Part shown: piece by piece, positions 1 through 6,825 of the stretch | How positions within the stretch are numbered: the stretch's first letter is position 1 | Layout of the letters: the number at the start of each line of letters is the position of its first letter | NCBI GenBank assembly: GCA_035646975.1 | Contig: DASROJ010000309.1 | Location: forward strand, 1 to 15,460 | Reading direction: 5' to 3' | Source of the DNA: DASROJ01 sp035646975 | GTDB lineage: Bacteria; Acidobacteriota; Polarisedimenticolia; JACPZX01; DASXTC01 | Length of the DNA: 15,460 bases | Translations under genes and position numbers: made by a program | The notes under the pieces: model-generated | Databases searched by the model: none | Told to the model about the DNA's origin: nothing | What the model saw: the letters and a program-made list of their open reading frames with translations, nothing else

Positions 1-475
1 AGGCCATCAGCGCCGAGGTGGCATAGCATCCCGGATTGGCCACGAGGCGGGCGGAGTCGAGGCTGCCGTCGCACCATTCGGTCAGACCGTATACCGACTC
101 TTCCAGCAGCGCCGGCGCCGGATGGTCGAAGCCGTACCATCGAGGGTAGGCTTCGGCCTGCTTGAGCCGGAAAGCACCGGAAAGATCGATGACGCGGATG
201 CCGGATGCGATCAGACGCGGCGCCAGGTCCGCGGAGACCTCGTTGGGCGTGGCGAGAAAGACGCACCCGGGCCGCGAGGCGAGCATTGCCTCGATATCGA
301 GGCGCTCGACATCGAGGCGGGCGCCCGCGGGCGCCGTCACCGAGGCCGCATCCACGCGGCCGCTCGCATAGCGGCCGGTCAGCTCGACGCCACCGTGCCG
401 CTCGAGCAGCGAGCAGAGCGCCGCCCCCGCGTAGCCGGTCGCGCCGATGACCGATGCCTGGATCCTTGTGTGCAT
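1..475 (-). CDS. argC: N-acetyl-gamma-glutamyl-phosphate reductase, N-terminal part (runs off left edge)
   Basis: ArgC reduces N-acetyl-glutamyl-5-phosphate with NADPH, the third step of arginine (ornithine) synthesis in the cytosol. About 158 codons are present; the C-terminal half lies beyond the left edge. The ATG is at 475-473. The protein begins MHTRIQASVIGATGYAGAAL, which holds the Rossmann glycine motif GATGYAG at about residues 10-16. Further on come a FLATPNE stretch, the VIDLSGAFRL strand and VANPGCYAT, whose Cys is the known catalytic nucleophile of the family. A modest ribosome site (GGA about 5 bases before ATG) fits this start. The gene follows argR by 51 bases on the same strand, so the two are probably co-transcribed and repressed by ArgR. 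Identity is secure from the motifs. Confidence 0.95.
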   Translation of the reverse strand, partial: MHTRIQASVIGATGYAGAALCSLLERHGGVELTGRYASGRVDAASVTAPAGARLDVERLDIEAMLASRPGCVFLATPNEVSADLAPRLIASGIRVIDLSGAFRLKQAEAYPRWYGFDHPAPALLEESVYGLTEWCDGSLDSARLVANPGCYATSALMA

Positions 476-526
476 TTTTCCGTCAAAACCCCCCGGTCCC
501 GAGAAAAACTCCGATGACGCCTCCTG

Positions 527-1039
527 TCAGGTTCGAGGACGTCTGGCCGGACGCGGCCGGTTCATCAATGAGCGCACCTGCATGGCCAGCCTGCGGGCCG
601 ACGCCGCGCTCTTCGCCGCGAGAAAAATGGTGTCGTCCCCGGCAATGGTGCCGACCGCCCCCACGGGTTCGGCATCGTCGATGGCGCGCGCCACGGGCTG
701 CGCGGCGGCGGGCGGTGTCCGCAGGATCACCAGCGAGCCGGCGATCTCGACGGAGAGCACGTACTCCCGGACCGTCTGTTTCATCTTCTCCTGTCGCGCC
801 TCCGCGGTGGAAAACGACAGCCCGGCCGTGGTCAGCGCCGACAGGTCCGACGGTGTCACGTAGCCCGTCGGCGTCTTCACCAGTCCGAGCTCCTTCAGGT
901 CCCGCGAAAGGGTGGGCTGTGTGATCGCGAAGCCGCGGCGGCGCAGCAGGGTCAGCAGCTCCTCCTGCGACCGGACCGGCATCTCGCGCACGAGCCTGAC
1001 GATCTCCTCCCGCCGCGTGGTGGTCATCGGCGCCCGCAT
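527..1039 (-). CDS. argR: Arginine repressor ArgR/AhrC
   Basis: This is the arginine-responsive DNA-binding repressor of arginine biosynthesis, normally a hexamer. The 170-residue product is slightly longer than the usual 150 or so. The N-terminal winged helix-turn-helix spans about residues 8-60, with the family signature TQPTLSRDLKELGLVK at 40-55. The C-terminal arginine-binding and oligomerisation domain carries GTIAGDDTIF at 130-139, whose Asp pair contacts arginine in known members. The last 12 residues are an Arg/Pro-rich tail. Two starts are possible: 1039 (AGGAAG directly before ATG, tight spacing) or 1027 (four residues shorter, longer spacing). The gene sits directly upstream of argC, and two ARG-box-like sites lie 42-75 bases before its start, which implies autorepression of an argR-argC operon. 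Confidence 0.95.
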   Translation of the reverse strand: MRAPMTTTRREEIVRLVREMPVRSQEELLTLLRRRGFAITQPTLSRDLKELGLVKTPTGYVTPSDLSALTTAGLSFSTAEARQEKMKQTVREYVLSVEIAGSLVILRTPPAAAQPVARAIDDAEPVGAVGTIAGDDTIFLAAKSAASARRLAMQVRSLMNRPRPARRPRT

Positions 1040-1080
1040 CTTCCTGCCGGTGCTTCGAGCGCCCGCGGGCGGGGATGGAA

Positions 1081-1114
1081 TGCATCTTTATTCACAGCCA
1101 TGAATATTCATGCA
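1081..1114. promoter_or_regulatory. Tandem ARG boxes, predicted ArgR operator
   Basis: Two 14-base cores match the pattern TGAAT-N4-ATTCA. Box 1, at 1081-1094, reads TGCATCTTTATTCA; box 2, at 1101-1114, reads TGAATATTCATGCA. Each matches 9 of the 10 half-site bases. Their centres are 20 bases apart, two helical turns. That is close to the paired-box layout of enterobacterial operators, and the two-base box spacing matches what I recall for E. coli argR itself. The sites overlap the -10 region of the predicted argR promoter and lie just downstream of it, where a repressor would block RNA polymerase. ArgR binding is inferred, not shown. Confidence 0.75.
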
Positions 1115-1132
1115 ACGGGGGGTGATTGTCAA
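1103..1132 (-). promoter_or_regulatory. Predicted sigma70-type promoter of argR-argC
   Basis: On the minus strand a perfect TTGACA (-35, at 1132-1127) is followed after 18 bases by AATATT (-10, at 1108-1103; 4 of 6 matches). The predicted transcription start near 1096 leaves a leader of about 57 bases before argR. The -10 element lies inside ARG box 2. The -10 match and the spacing are only fair, but the -35 and the overlap with the operator support the call. Confidence 0.6.
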
Positions 1133-1150
1133 GAAAGATCGCGGGGAATT

Positions 1151-2092
1151 TCAGATCTCGAGGCGTGACCTGAAGTCGGCCATGGTGCGGGTCAACCCTT
1201 CCTGCAGACCGACCTTCGGTTCCCATCCCAGCAGTGTGCGCGCACGGGTGATGTCGGGCTGACGCACCTTCGGGTCGTCCTCCGGAAGAGGGCGCAGGAC
1301 GATCCGGCTGCTGCTGCCGGTGATGCGGAGGATTTCGCGCGCCAGCTCCATGAGCGGCATCTCGGTCGGGTTGCCGATGTTGACCGGGTCGTGGGTGTCG
1401 CTCATGAGCAGGCGGTAAATTCCCTCCACCAGGTCGGAGACATAGCAGAACGACCGGGTCTGCGATCCGTCGCCGAACATCGTGATCTCCTCGCCCTTGA
1501 GCGCCTGCGCCATGAACGTCGGGATGGCGCGGCCGTCCTTTATCCTCATGCGCTCGCCGTAGGTGTTGAAGATCCGGACGATCTTGGTGTCGACCGCGTG
1601 GTACCGGTGATACGCCATCGTCAGCGCTTCGGCGAATCTCTTTGCCTCGTCGTAGACGCCACGCGGTCCGATGGGATTGACGTGACCCCAGTACGACTCG
1701 GCCTGCGGATGGACGAGCGGGTCGCCGTACACCTCGGAAGTGGAGGCCAGCAGCAGGCGCGCCTTCTTCTCCTTGGCCAGTCCGAGAGCCTTGTGGGTTC
1801 CGAGCGAGCCGACCTTGAGGGTCTGGATCGGCAGCAGAAGGTAATCCAGGGGGCTGGCCGGGCTGGCGAAGTGGAGGATGCAGTCGACCTTGCCCGGGAC
1901 ATAGATGTATCCGGTGACGTCCAGGTTCAGGAACCGGAACCGATCGTGCCCCATGAGGTGGGCGACGTTGTCCGGCGAGCCGGTCAGCAGGTTGTCGACG
2001 CAAATGACGTCGAACCCTTCGCGGAGGAATCGATCGCACAAATGGCTGCCGATGAATCCGGCGCCACCGGTGATGAGAACGCGTTCCGCCAT
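1151..2092 (-). CDS. UDP-glucuronate decarboxylase-like NAD-dependent epimerase/dehydratase
   Basis: This is an extended short-chain dehydrogenase of 313 residues, closest by eye to UDP-xylose synthase. That enzyme oxidises and decarboxylates UDP-glucuronate to UDP-xylose, a precursor for surface glycans. The NAD-binding GGAGFIGSHL lies at residues 9-18. The active site shows ASTSEVYGDP at 116-125 and Y147-DEA-K151 (YxxxK). The stretches HFASPASPLDY (74-84), YWGHVNPIGPRGVYDEAKRF (134-153), RIFNTYG and GSQTRSFCYVSDLVEG are typical of the decarboxylase branch. The ATG at 2092 has AGGGG about 8 bases upstream; an in-frame ATG at 2155 would add 21 residues ahead of the Rossmann fold and is rejected. 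The gene is divergent from the acyltransferase/lpxB pair. dTDP-glucose dehydratase or another sugar-nucleotide epimerase is less likely. Confidence 0.85.
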   Translation of the reverse strand: MAERVLITGGAGFIGSHLCDRFLREGFDVICVDNLLTGSPDNVAHLMGHDRFRFLNLDVTGYIYVPGKVDCILHFASPASPLDYLLLPIQTLKVGSLGTHKALGLAKEKKARLLLASTSEVYGDPLVHPQAESYWGHVNPIGPRGVYDEAKRFAEALTMAYHRYHAVDTKIVRIFNTYGERMRIKDGRAIPTFMAQALKGEEITMFGDGSQTRSFCYVSDLVEGIYRLLMSDTHDPVNIGNPTEMPLMELAREILRITGSSSRIVLRPLPEDDPKVRQPDITRARTLLGWEPKVGLQEGLTRTMADFRSRLEI

Positions 2093-2122
2093 GAAGAACC
2101 CCTTTGAGGACAAACGCGCCGC

Positions 2123-2128
2123 ATTATA
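2123..2128 (-). promoter_or_regulatory. Predicted -10 element for the epimerase gene
   Basis: The minus strand carries a perfect TATAAT at 2128-2123, 31 bases before the epimerase ATG, which would give a leader of about 24 bases. I see no clear -35 at the right distance. The same AT island reads TATACT on the plus strand (2125-2130). With a poor TTGAGG at 2104-2109 (spacer only 15) it could also serve the divergent acyltransferase/lpxB operon. Confidence 0.45.
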
Positions 2129-2190
2129 CTTGCTGGCGCGCCGGCACGCATCCATGAGTCGCGCTGCCCGGCGCCGCAGGAGCTACGAGG

Positions 2191-2889
2191 GTGGAAAAAC
2201 TCAGCAGGAAGCTGGCCCGCGCCATCGTCCCGCCGCTGGCGGCCGCCTTGATCCGTCTCACGCGGTGGACGATGAGGCTGTCCTGGGTCGGACGCGAAAG
2301 GGTCGACGCACTGCGCGCGCAGCGGCGCCCCTACATCCACGCGTTCTGGCATGGGCACCTCTTCATGATGCCGTACTCGTATCTCGGAGACCGCATCGCC
2401 ATCATGATCAGCGCGCACCATGACGGAGAGCTGATTGCCCGCACGATGAAGCGGTTCGGCCACGAGGCGATCCGCGGTTCGTCCACCAGCGGGGGCGCGG
2501 TGGCGCTGAGGGCCGCGGTGAGGGCGCTGCGCGGTGGCGCCGATGTCGGTTTCACTCCCGACGGTCCGCGCGGGCCGAGGCATCGCGCGCAGATGGGGGC
2601 GGTGGCGGCGGCGCGCCTCTCGGGCGCTCCGATCGTGCCGGTGGTCTTCGCGGCCTCCCGCCGGAAGGTGATGCGTTCGTGGGACGGGTTCATCGTGCCG
2701 ATGCCGTTCTCGCGTGGCGTGTTCGTGTACGGCGAGCCGATCGAGGTGCCGGCATCGGCAGGAGCCGCGCAGCTCGAATCCGCCCGGCTCCTGCTCGAGC
2801 AGCGTCTGTCCGATCTGACGCGGCGCGCCGGGACGCTGGCCACGCGCGCCGCTGACGCCGTCGCGGGGATGGGGACGCATCATGTCTGA
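2191..2889 (+). CDS. DUF374 / lysophospholipid acyltransferase family protein
   Basis: The protein of 232 residues belongs to the DUF374 group of lipid acyltransferases, related to the LpxL/LpxM and PlsC folds. Members are thought to move acyl chains onto lipid A or phospholipid at the inner membrane. Visible motifs are HAFWHGHLFMMP at residues 50-61 (the catalytic-histidine region), SxxxDGE at 75-80 and FTPDGPRGPRH at 121-131, the DUF374 hallmark. A hydrophobic segment at about 11-33 could anchor it. The start is GTG at 2191, with AGGAG at 2178-2182 eight bases ahead. The end overlaps the lpxB start by 8 bases, implying translational coupling and a shared role in lipid A assembly. The exact substrate cannot be read from sequence. 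Confidence 0.85.
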   Translation: MEKLSRKLARAIVPPLAAALIRLTRWTMRLSWVGRERVDALRAQRRPYIHAFWHGHLFMMPYSYLGDRIAIMISAHHDGELIARTMKRFGHEAIRGSSTSGGAVALRAAVRALRGGADVGFTPDGPRGPRHRAQMGAVAAARLSGAPIVPVVFAASRRKVMRSWDGFIVPMPFSRGVFVYGEPIEVPASAGAAQLESARLLLEQRLSDLTRRAGTLATRAADAVAGMGTHHV

Positions 2890-4048
2890 GGCGGGCCGCG
2901 CGACCCCGCGCCCGGTGGCGAAGAGAATCCTCGTGGTGGCGGGGGAGGCCTCCGGGGATCGATACGGCGCGCGTCTCATCCAGGAAGTCCAGAGGCTGGC
3001 GCCCGGCGTGTCGTTCACCGGCGTGGGCGGCCGTCGCATGCGGGAAGCTGGGCTGGCTCCCCTGATGGACGCCGAGCGGATCGCGGTGCTCGGGTTTTTC
3101 GAGGTGCTCACCAGCCTGCCGGTGATCCGCAAGGCGTTCAACCGGTGCGTCGAGGAGCTCAGACATGGCGTGGATCTCGTGCTGCTCATCGACTACCCGG
3201 GCTTCAATCTTCGGCTGGCGGGCCGGGCGAAAAAAGCGGGCGTGCCGGTCATCTATTTTGTCAGCCCGCAGGTCTGGGCCTGGAAGCCGGGTCGCGTGAA
3301 GACCATCGCCGAAACGGTGACGAAGATGCTCGTGATATTTCCGTTCGAAGTCGAGTTCTATCGTGAAAGGGGAGTGGATGTCACCTTTGTCGGCCATCCC
3401 CTGGTCGAGATCCTCAAGACGGCCGGTCCGCGTCCCGACCGCGCCGGCGTCGCAAGACGTCTCGGGCTGGATCCGGAGCGCCGGATCATCGGCCTGCTGC
3501 CCGGCAGCCGGATCAAGGAGGCGCGGCGCAATCTCGCGCCGATTCTCGGAGCCGCACGTCTTCTGCGCGGGCGCCACGAGGACCTCCAGTTCATGATCCC
3601 GGTGGCCACGACGCTGACGCGCGAAGCGATGGCCGCGATGGTCGATCTGCCGGACGTCGTGCTCACCGATGGCGATTTCTACGATGCCATGAGCCTGTGC
3701 GAAGCTGCCATCGTGTCGTCGGGCACGGCCACCATGGAAACGGCCCTGCTGGAGGTGCCGATGGTCATCGTCTACCGTCTGAATCCCCTGACGTACAGTC
3801 TCGCGCGCCGGATGACCTCCCTGGACACCTTCGGCATGGTCAATCTGGTGGCCGGCAAGCGGATCGTCACCGAGCTGATCCAGTCCGATTGCACACCCGG
3901 GAGAATCGCCGACGCGATGGATCGGCTGCTGACGGATCGGGTCCTGTACGAGCGCACGCGGCGCGAGCTGCGCGTCATGAAGGAGCGGCTTGGAGGGGAA
4001 GGTTCGTTTTCAAGGGCCGCCGAGATCATCGTCGCGACGCTGCACTGA
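2882..4048 (+). CDS. lpxB: Lipid-A-disaccharide synthase
   Basis: LpxB is a GT19 glycosyltransferase that joins UDP-2,3-diacylglucosamine to lipid X, giving the lipid A disaccharide on the cytoplasmic face of the inner membrane. The product has 388 residues, the normal size. Family landmarks are VVAGEASGDRYGA at about 18-30, VGGRRM, LIDYPGFNLRLA, IYFVSPQVWAWKPGR, FVGHPL, GLLPGSRIKEARR and SSGTATMETALL near the C-terminal donor site. The ATG at 2882 lies inside the acyltransferase reading frame, so this gene is probably coupled to it. The first 14 or so residues are a short charged extension before the first strand. No other lipid A gene is in the window. Confidence 0.97.
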   Translation: MSEAGRATPRPVAKRILVVAGEASGDRYGARLIQEVQRLAPGVSFTGVGGRRMREAGLAPLMDAERIAVLGFFEVLTSLPVIRKAFNRCVEELRHGVDLVLLIDYPGFNLRLAGRAKKAGVPVIYFVSPQVWAWKPGRVKTIAETVTKMLVIFPFEVEFYRERGVDVTFVGHPLVEILKTAGPRPDRAGVARRLGLDPERRIIGLLPGSRIKEARRNLAPILGAARLLRGRHEDLQFMIPVATTLTREAMAAMVDLPDVVLTDGDFYDAMSLCEAAIVSSGTATMETALLEVPMVIVYRLNPLTYSLARRMTSLDTFGMVNLVAGKRIVTELIQSDCTPGRIADAMDRLLTDRVLYERTRRELRVMKERLGGEGSFSRAAEIIVATLH

Positions 4049-4065
4049 TGTCGGGACTGCGGCGC

Positions 4066-4079
4066 AGGCCTCGAGGCCT
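4066..4079. repeat. 14-base perfect palindrome upstream of the DUF362 promoter
   Basis: AGGCCTCGAGGCCT is perfectly self-complementary. It lies 17 bases after the lpxB stop and 5 bases before the -35 box of the next operon. As RNA it could form only a 5-base stem with a TCGA loop and no U-tract, so it is a poor terminator. As DNA it could be an operator for a dimeric regulator. No function is known. Confidence 0.5.
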
Positions 4080-4084
4080 CTTCG

Positions 4085-4113
4085 TTGACAATGCGGGACC
4101 TGCACGATAGATT
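4085..4113 (+). promoter_or_regulatory. Predicted sigma70-type promoter of the DUF362 operon
   Basis: A perfect TTGACA at 4085-4090 is followed by a 17-base spacer and TAGATT at 4108-4113 (4 of 6 matches to TATAAT). Transcription would start near 4120, just before the GGAGGGG ribosome site at 4121-4127, leaving a leader under 20 bases. This separates the DUF362/AKR/SGNH genes from the lpxB pair as their own transcription unit. Confidence 0.65.
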
Positions 4114-4137
4114 CGCTTCCGGAGGGGTTTCCAGCCT

Positions 4138-5613
4138 GTGACGCCGACATCCCAGCGCATCCCCGTCGCCGTCGCAGAGATCGGCTCCGCAAGCTACCCG
4201 AATGAGCCCCCGTTCGATCCGCCGGAGAAGTTTCCGGAGCTGCCCGTGGACATCTGGCACCTCGACCCGTCCAACCGGGTCTATTCAGGAGTGCGTGAAG
4301 CCTTCCACCTGCTCGGTCTCGACGCGGAGCACTATGGTCGCACCGAGTGGAATCCGCTGGGGGGCATCGTGCGACCCGGCGATCGGGTGGTCATCAAGCC
4401 GAACGTCGTCCGGGATTTCCATGGGGGCGGTCTGAATCTGGAGGCTCTCGTCACGCACGGCTCGGTCGTGCGGGCGGTGCTCGACTACGTGGCGGTGGCG
4501 CTCAAGGGGGCCGGCTCGATCACCGTCGGGGATTCGCCGCTGCAGTACGCAGACTTCGAAAAGACACTCAAGGCCACCGGGCTGGCTCGCGTCATCGAGG
4601 AGGCGCGAGGCTATGCGGGCGTGCCGATACAGGCCGTCGATTTCCGCCGGACCCGCTCCGAGAAGCGGGGCGGTCTGATCGTGGCGCGGCTTCCGAACCC
4701 CGGGGATCCGAACGGATACCAGGTTGTCGACCTCAGGAAGCGCAGCAGCTTCACCGGGTTGAATCCGGGACGCATGCGCCGGTTCCGCGTCACGCAGTAC
4801 GACCCGAGCACGATGGGGCGGGCGCACAACGAGTCGAGCCACGCGTACCTGTTTCCCGCGAGCATCCTGCGGGCGGATGTCCTCATCAATATCCCGAAGC
4901 TCAAGACGCACCGCAAGGCCGGCCTGACCGCGGCGATGAAGAATCTCGTCGGGATCAACGGCTCGAAGGACTGGCTTCCTCACCACACGCAGGGCGCAAA
5001 GGACGATGGCGGGGACGAGTACCTTCATCGGAGCCTCCGAAAATCGATCATCGGATTGCTGCGGGATCGAATCTCGGGCCGTCATGGCCGCATCGTGCGC
5101 CAGACGCTGCACCTGATGGAGCGCTCGGTCAGGGCCACGGGGCGGTTCGTCGACTTTCCCGACCCGTACTGGGAGGGCTCGTGGCATGGCAATGACACGG
5201 TCTGGAGAATGGTGCACGACCTCCATCGTGTCCTTTTCTACGCCGACGTCACGGGCGCGATCCGCGAGCAGGTTCAGCGTCGCTGCTTCGTGGTGGTGGA
5301 CGCGGTGGTCGCCGGCGAAGCGGACGGCCCCATGCGACCCACCCCGCGCCCGTCCGGTCTGGTGGTGGCCGGCGGAAATCCGGTGGCGGTGGATGCGGTG
5401 TGCTGCCGCCTGATGGGATTCGATGAAACGAAGGTCCCCCTGCTGTGTCATGCCATCGGGCAGGACATCGAGCCCACCGTGCCGGATATCGGAGCGATCC
5501 AGGTGATGTCCAATACCGGGAGGTGGAGGCAGCTCTTCGACCTGCCCAGAGCGCAGACGCTCTGCTTCGCGCCGCCGGACAGCTGGGCAGGAGCCATCGA
5601 GCTGCCGGCATGA
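4138..5613 (+). CDS. DUF362 domain-containing protein
   Basis: The protein of 491 residues carries the DUF362 fold, whose biochemical role is poorly defined. Characteristic pieces are VVIKPNVV (84-91), SITVGDSPLQ (127-136), INIPKLKTH (250-258) with AAMKNLVGING (265-275), VVAGEADGPMRP (390-401) and GGNPVAVDAVCCRLMG (412-427). Many relatives carry a C-terminal ferredoxin domain with CxxCxxC clusters. This one has only five scattered cysteines (383, 422, 423, 437, 476), so no Fe-S cluster is evident. It is soluble, with no signal peptide. The start is GTG at 4138 with GGAGGGG about 10 bases upstream. An aldo/keto reductase gene follows after 25 bases with its own strong ribosome site, so both probably serve one pathway. 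An exact reaction cannot be assigned. Confidence 0.85.
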   Translation: MTPTSQRIPVAVAEIGSASYPNEPPFDPPEKFPELPVDIWHLDPSNRVYSGVREAFHLLGLDAEHYGRTEWNPLGGIVRPGDRVVIKPNVVRDFHGGGLNLEALVTHGSVVRAVLDYVAVALKGAGSITVGDSPLQYADFEKTLKATGLARVIEEARGYAGVPIQAVDFRRTRSEKRGGLIVARLPNPGDPNGYQVVDLRKRSSFTGLNPGRMRRFRVTQYDPSTMGRAHNESSHAYLFPASILRADVLINIPKLKTHRKAGLTAAMKNLVGINGSKDWLPHHTQGAKDDGGDEYLHRSLRKSIIGLLRDRISGRHGRIVRQTLHLMERSVRATGRFVDFPDPYWEGSWHGNDTVWRMVHDLHRVLFYADVTGAIREQVQRRCFVVVDAVVAGEADGPMRPTPRPSGLVVAGGNPVAVDAVCCRLMGFDETKVPLLCHAIGQDIEPTVPDIGAIQVMSNTGRWRQLFDLPRAQTLCFAPPDSWAGAIELPA

Positions 5614-5638
5614 GACGGACCCACAGGAGGATTCGCGC

Positions 5639-6790
5639 ATGACGACCGACGCGGGAAACTCGACCCCCCCAGCGCGGATTGCCGGCAGCGCCACCGCAGA
5701 GGGCACCGCCCGCTACAAGGAGCGGTTCAGGAGCAGGCTGTCGGAGGACCACCATCGGCAGGCCGGAGGCCTGTGGCTGTCGTCCGTCGGCATCGGCACA
5801 TACCTGGGTGAAGCCGATCAGCGCGACGACGCGGGCTATCGCGACTCGGTGGTCGCCGCCGCGAGACTGGGCTGCAACGTGGTCGACTCGGCGATCAACT
5901 ATCGGTTCCAGCGGTCGGAGCGAAACGTCGGCGACGCCCTCCGGTCGCTCTTCTCGGCTGGATTCTCGCGCGATGAGCTGGTCGTGGCGACGAAAGGGGG
6001 ATTCATCCCCTTCGACGGCGACTATCCCGCCGACCCGGCCGGATGGGTCAGCTCCAGGCTGTTCGAGACGGGGATCGCGTCGAGGAACGATGTGGTGGCT
6101 GGATGCCACATCATGACGCCGCGTTATCTCGAGACCCAGATCGAGTGGAGCCGGGGAAACCTCGGGTTGCAGACGCTCGACATCTACTACCTGCACAATC
6201 CCGAGACGCAGCTGCAGCACGTGGAGCGACACGAATTCCTCAGCCGCATCAAGGCGGCGTTCGAGACGCTCGAAAGAAATGTCGCCGCCGGGGTAATCGG
6301 CATTTACGGCGTGGCGACATGGGACGGATTCAGGCTGCCGCCGGATCATCCCGGTCATCTGTCTCTCAACGAGCTGCGCGTGGTCGCCGAGCAGGTCGGC
6401 GGGTCGAAGCATCACTTTCGCGCGATACAGCTTCCGGTGAATCTCGTGATGAGCGAGGCCTGCCTGCTGCCCACCCAGATGAGCGATGGCCGCCGCGTCA
6501 GCCTGCTCGACGCGGCCGCGGACGCAGGCATGGTGGTGATGGCGAGCGGCTCCCTGCTGCAGGGCAAGATCATCCCTGCGCTCGGAGCGGATTTCGCCCG
6601 GATGCTTCCGGGCACGCGCACCAACGCCCAGCGGGGGATCCAGGTCGTCCGCTCAGTGCCCGGTGTGGCGACCTCGCTGGTCGGGATGAAGAACCCGGCG
6701 CACGTGGAGGAGAATCTCGGGGTCGCGGCGCTGCCGCGGCTTGCGGGCGAAGAGGCCATCCGGATCCTCGAGGCCTGCACGCGTCGTTGA
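5639..6790 (+). CDS. Aldo/keto reductase family protein
   Basis: This is an NAD(P)H-dependent oxidoreductase of the aldo/keto reductase superfamily (TIM barrel), 383 residues long. The catalytic tetrad is visible: D83 in NVVDSAINYRFQRSE, Y88 in the same stretch, K119 in VVATKGGF and H186 in DIYYLHNPE. Residues 1-40 form a polar extension. An insert at about 121-155 (FIPFDGDYPADPAGW onward) separates the Lys strand from the next one and is longer than in small AKRs. The C-terminal cofactor region includes VRSVPGVATSLVGMKNPAHV. The ATG at 5639 has AGGAGG eight bases upstream. It lies between the DUF362 gene and the membrane SGNH gene on the same strand. Substrate unknown; a sugar or polyketide-like carbonyl is possible but is only inference. 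Confidence 0.92.
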   Translation: MTTDAGNSTPPARIAGSATAEGTARYKERFRSRLSEDHHRQAGGLWLSSVGIGTYLGEADQRDDAGYRDSVVAAARLGCNVVDSAINYRFQRSERNVGDALRSLFSAGFSRDELVVATKGGFIPFDGDYPADPAGWVSSRLFETGIASRNDVVAGCHIMTPRYLETQIEWSRGNLGLQTLDIYYLHNPETQLQHVERHEFLSRIKAAFETLERNVAAGVIGIYGVATWDGFRLPPDHPGHLSLNELRVVAEQVGGSKHHFRAIQLPVNLVMSEACLLPTQMSDGRRVSLLDAAADAGMVVMASGSLLQGKIIPALGADFARMLPGTRTNAQRGIQVVRSVPGVATSLVGMKNPAHVEENLGVAALPRLAGEEAIRILEACTRR

Positions 6791-6795
6791 GCGAC

Positions 6796-6825
6796 CATGC
6801 CACGACATGCCGCGACATGACACGA
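6796..6825 (+). repeat. Three 10-base tandem repeats at an AKR/SGNH gene junction
   Basis: CATGCCACGA, CATGCCGCGA and CATGACACGA follow each other without a gap. Each unit holds an ATG (6797, 6807, 6817), and since the unit is 10 bases the three ATGs fall in three different frames. Only the third opens the SGNH reading frame. No good ribosome site precedes any of them. Confidence 0.7.

Noticed and set aside
1391..2107. 238-residue plus-strand open frame opposite the epimerase
   Set aside because: Antisense shadow in a high-GC gene, with no ribosome site or motif.
2093..2155. 21-residue extension of the epimerase from ATG 2155
   Set aside because: It would include the perfect TATAAT promoter element and precede the Rossmann fold with unrelated residues; ATG 2092 has a good ribosome site.
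4285..5706. Long open frame on the minus strand opposite the DUF362 gene
   Set aside because: The translation is Arg/His/Asp-rich without any recognisable motif, typical of the shadow of a high-GC gene; the plus-strand frame has clear DUF362 motifs.
6043..6816. Open frame continuing upstream of the SGNH gene, giving an 835-residue protein
   Set aside because: It runs through the aldo/keto reductase in another frame and encodes Arg/Gly/Pro-rich shadow sequence; the membrane protein starts near 6817 or 6787.
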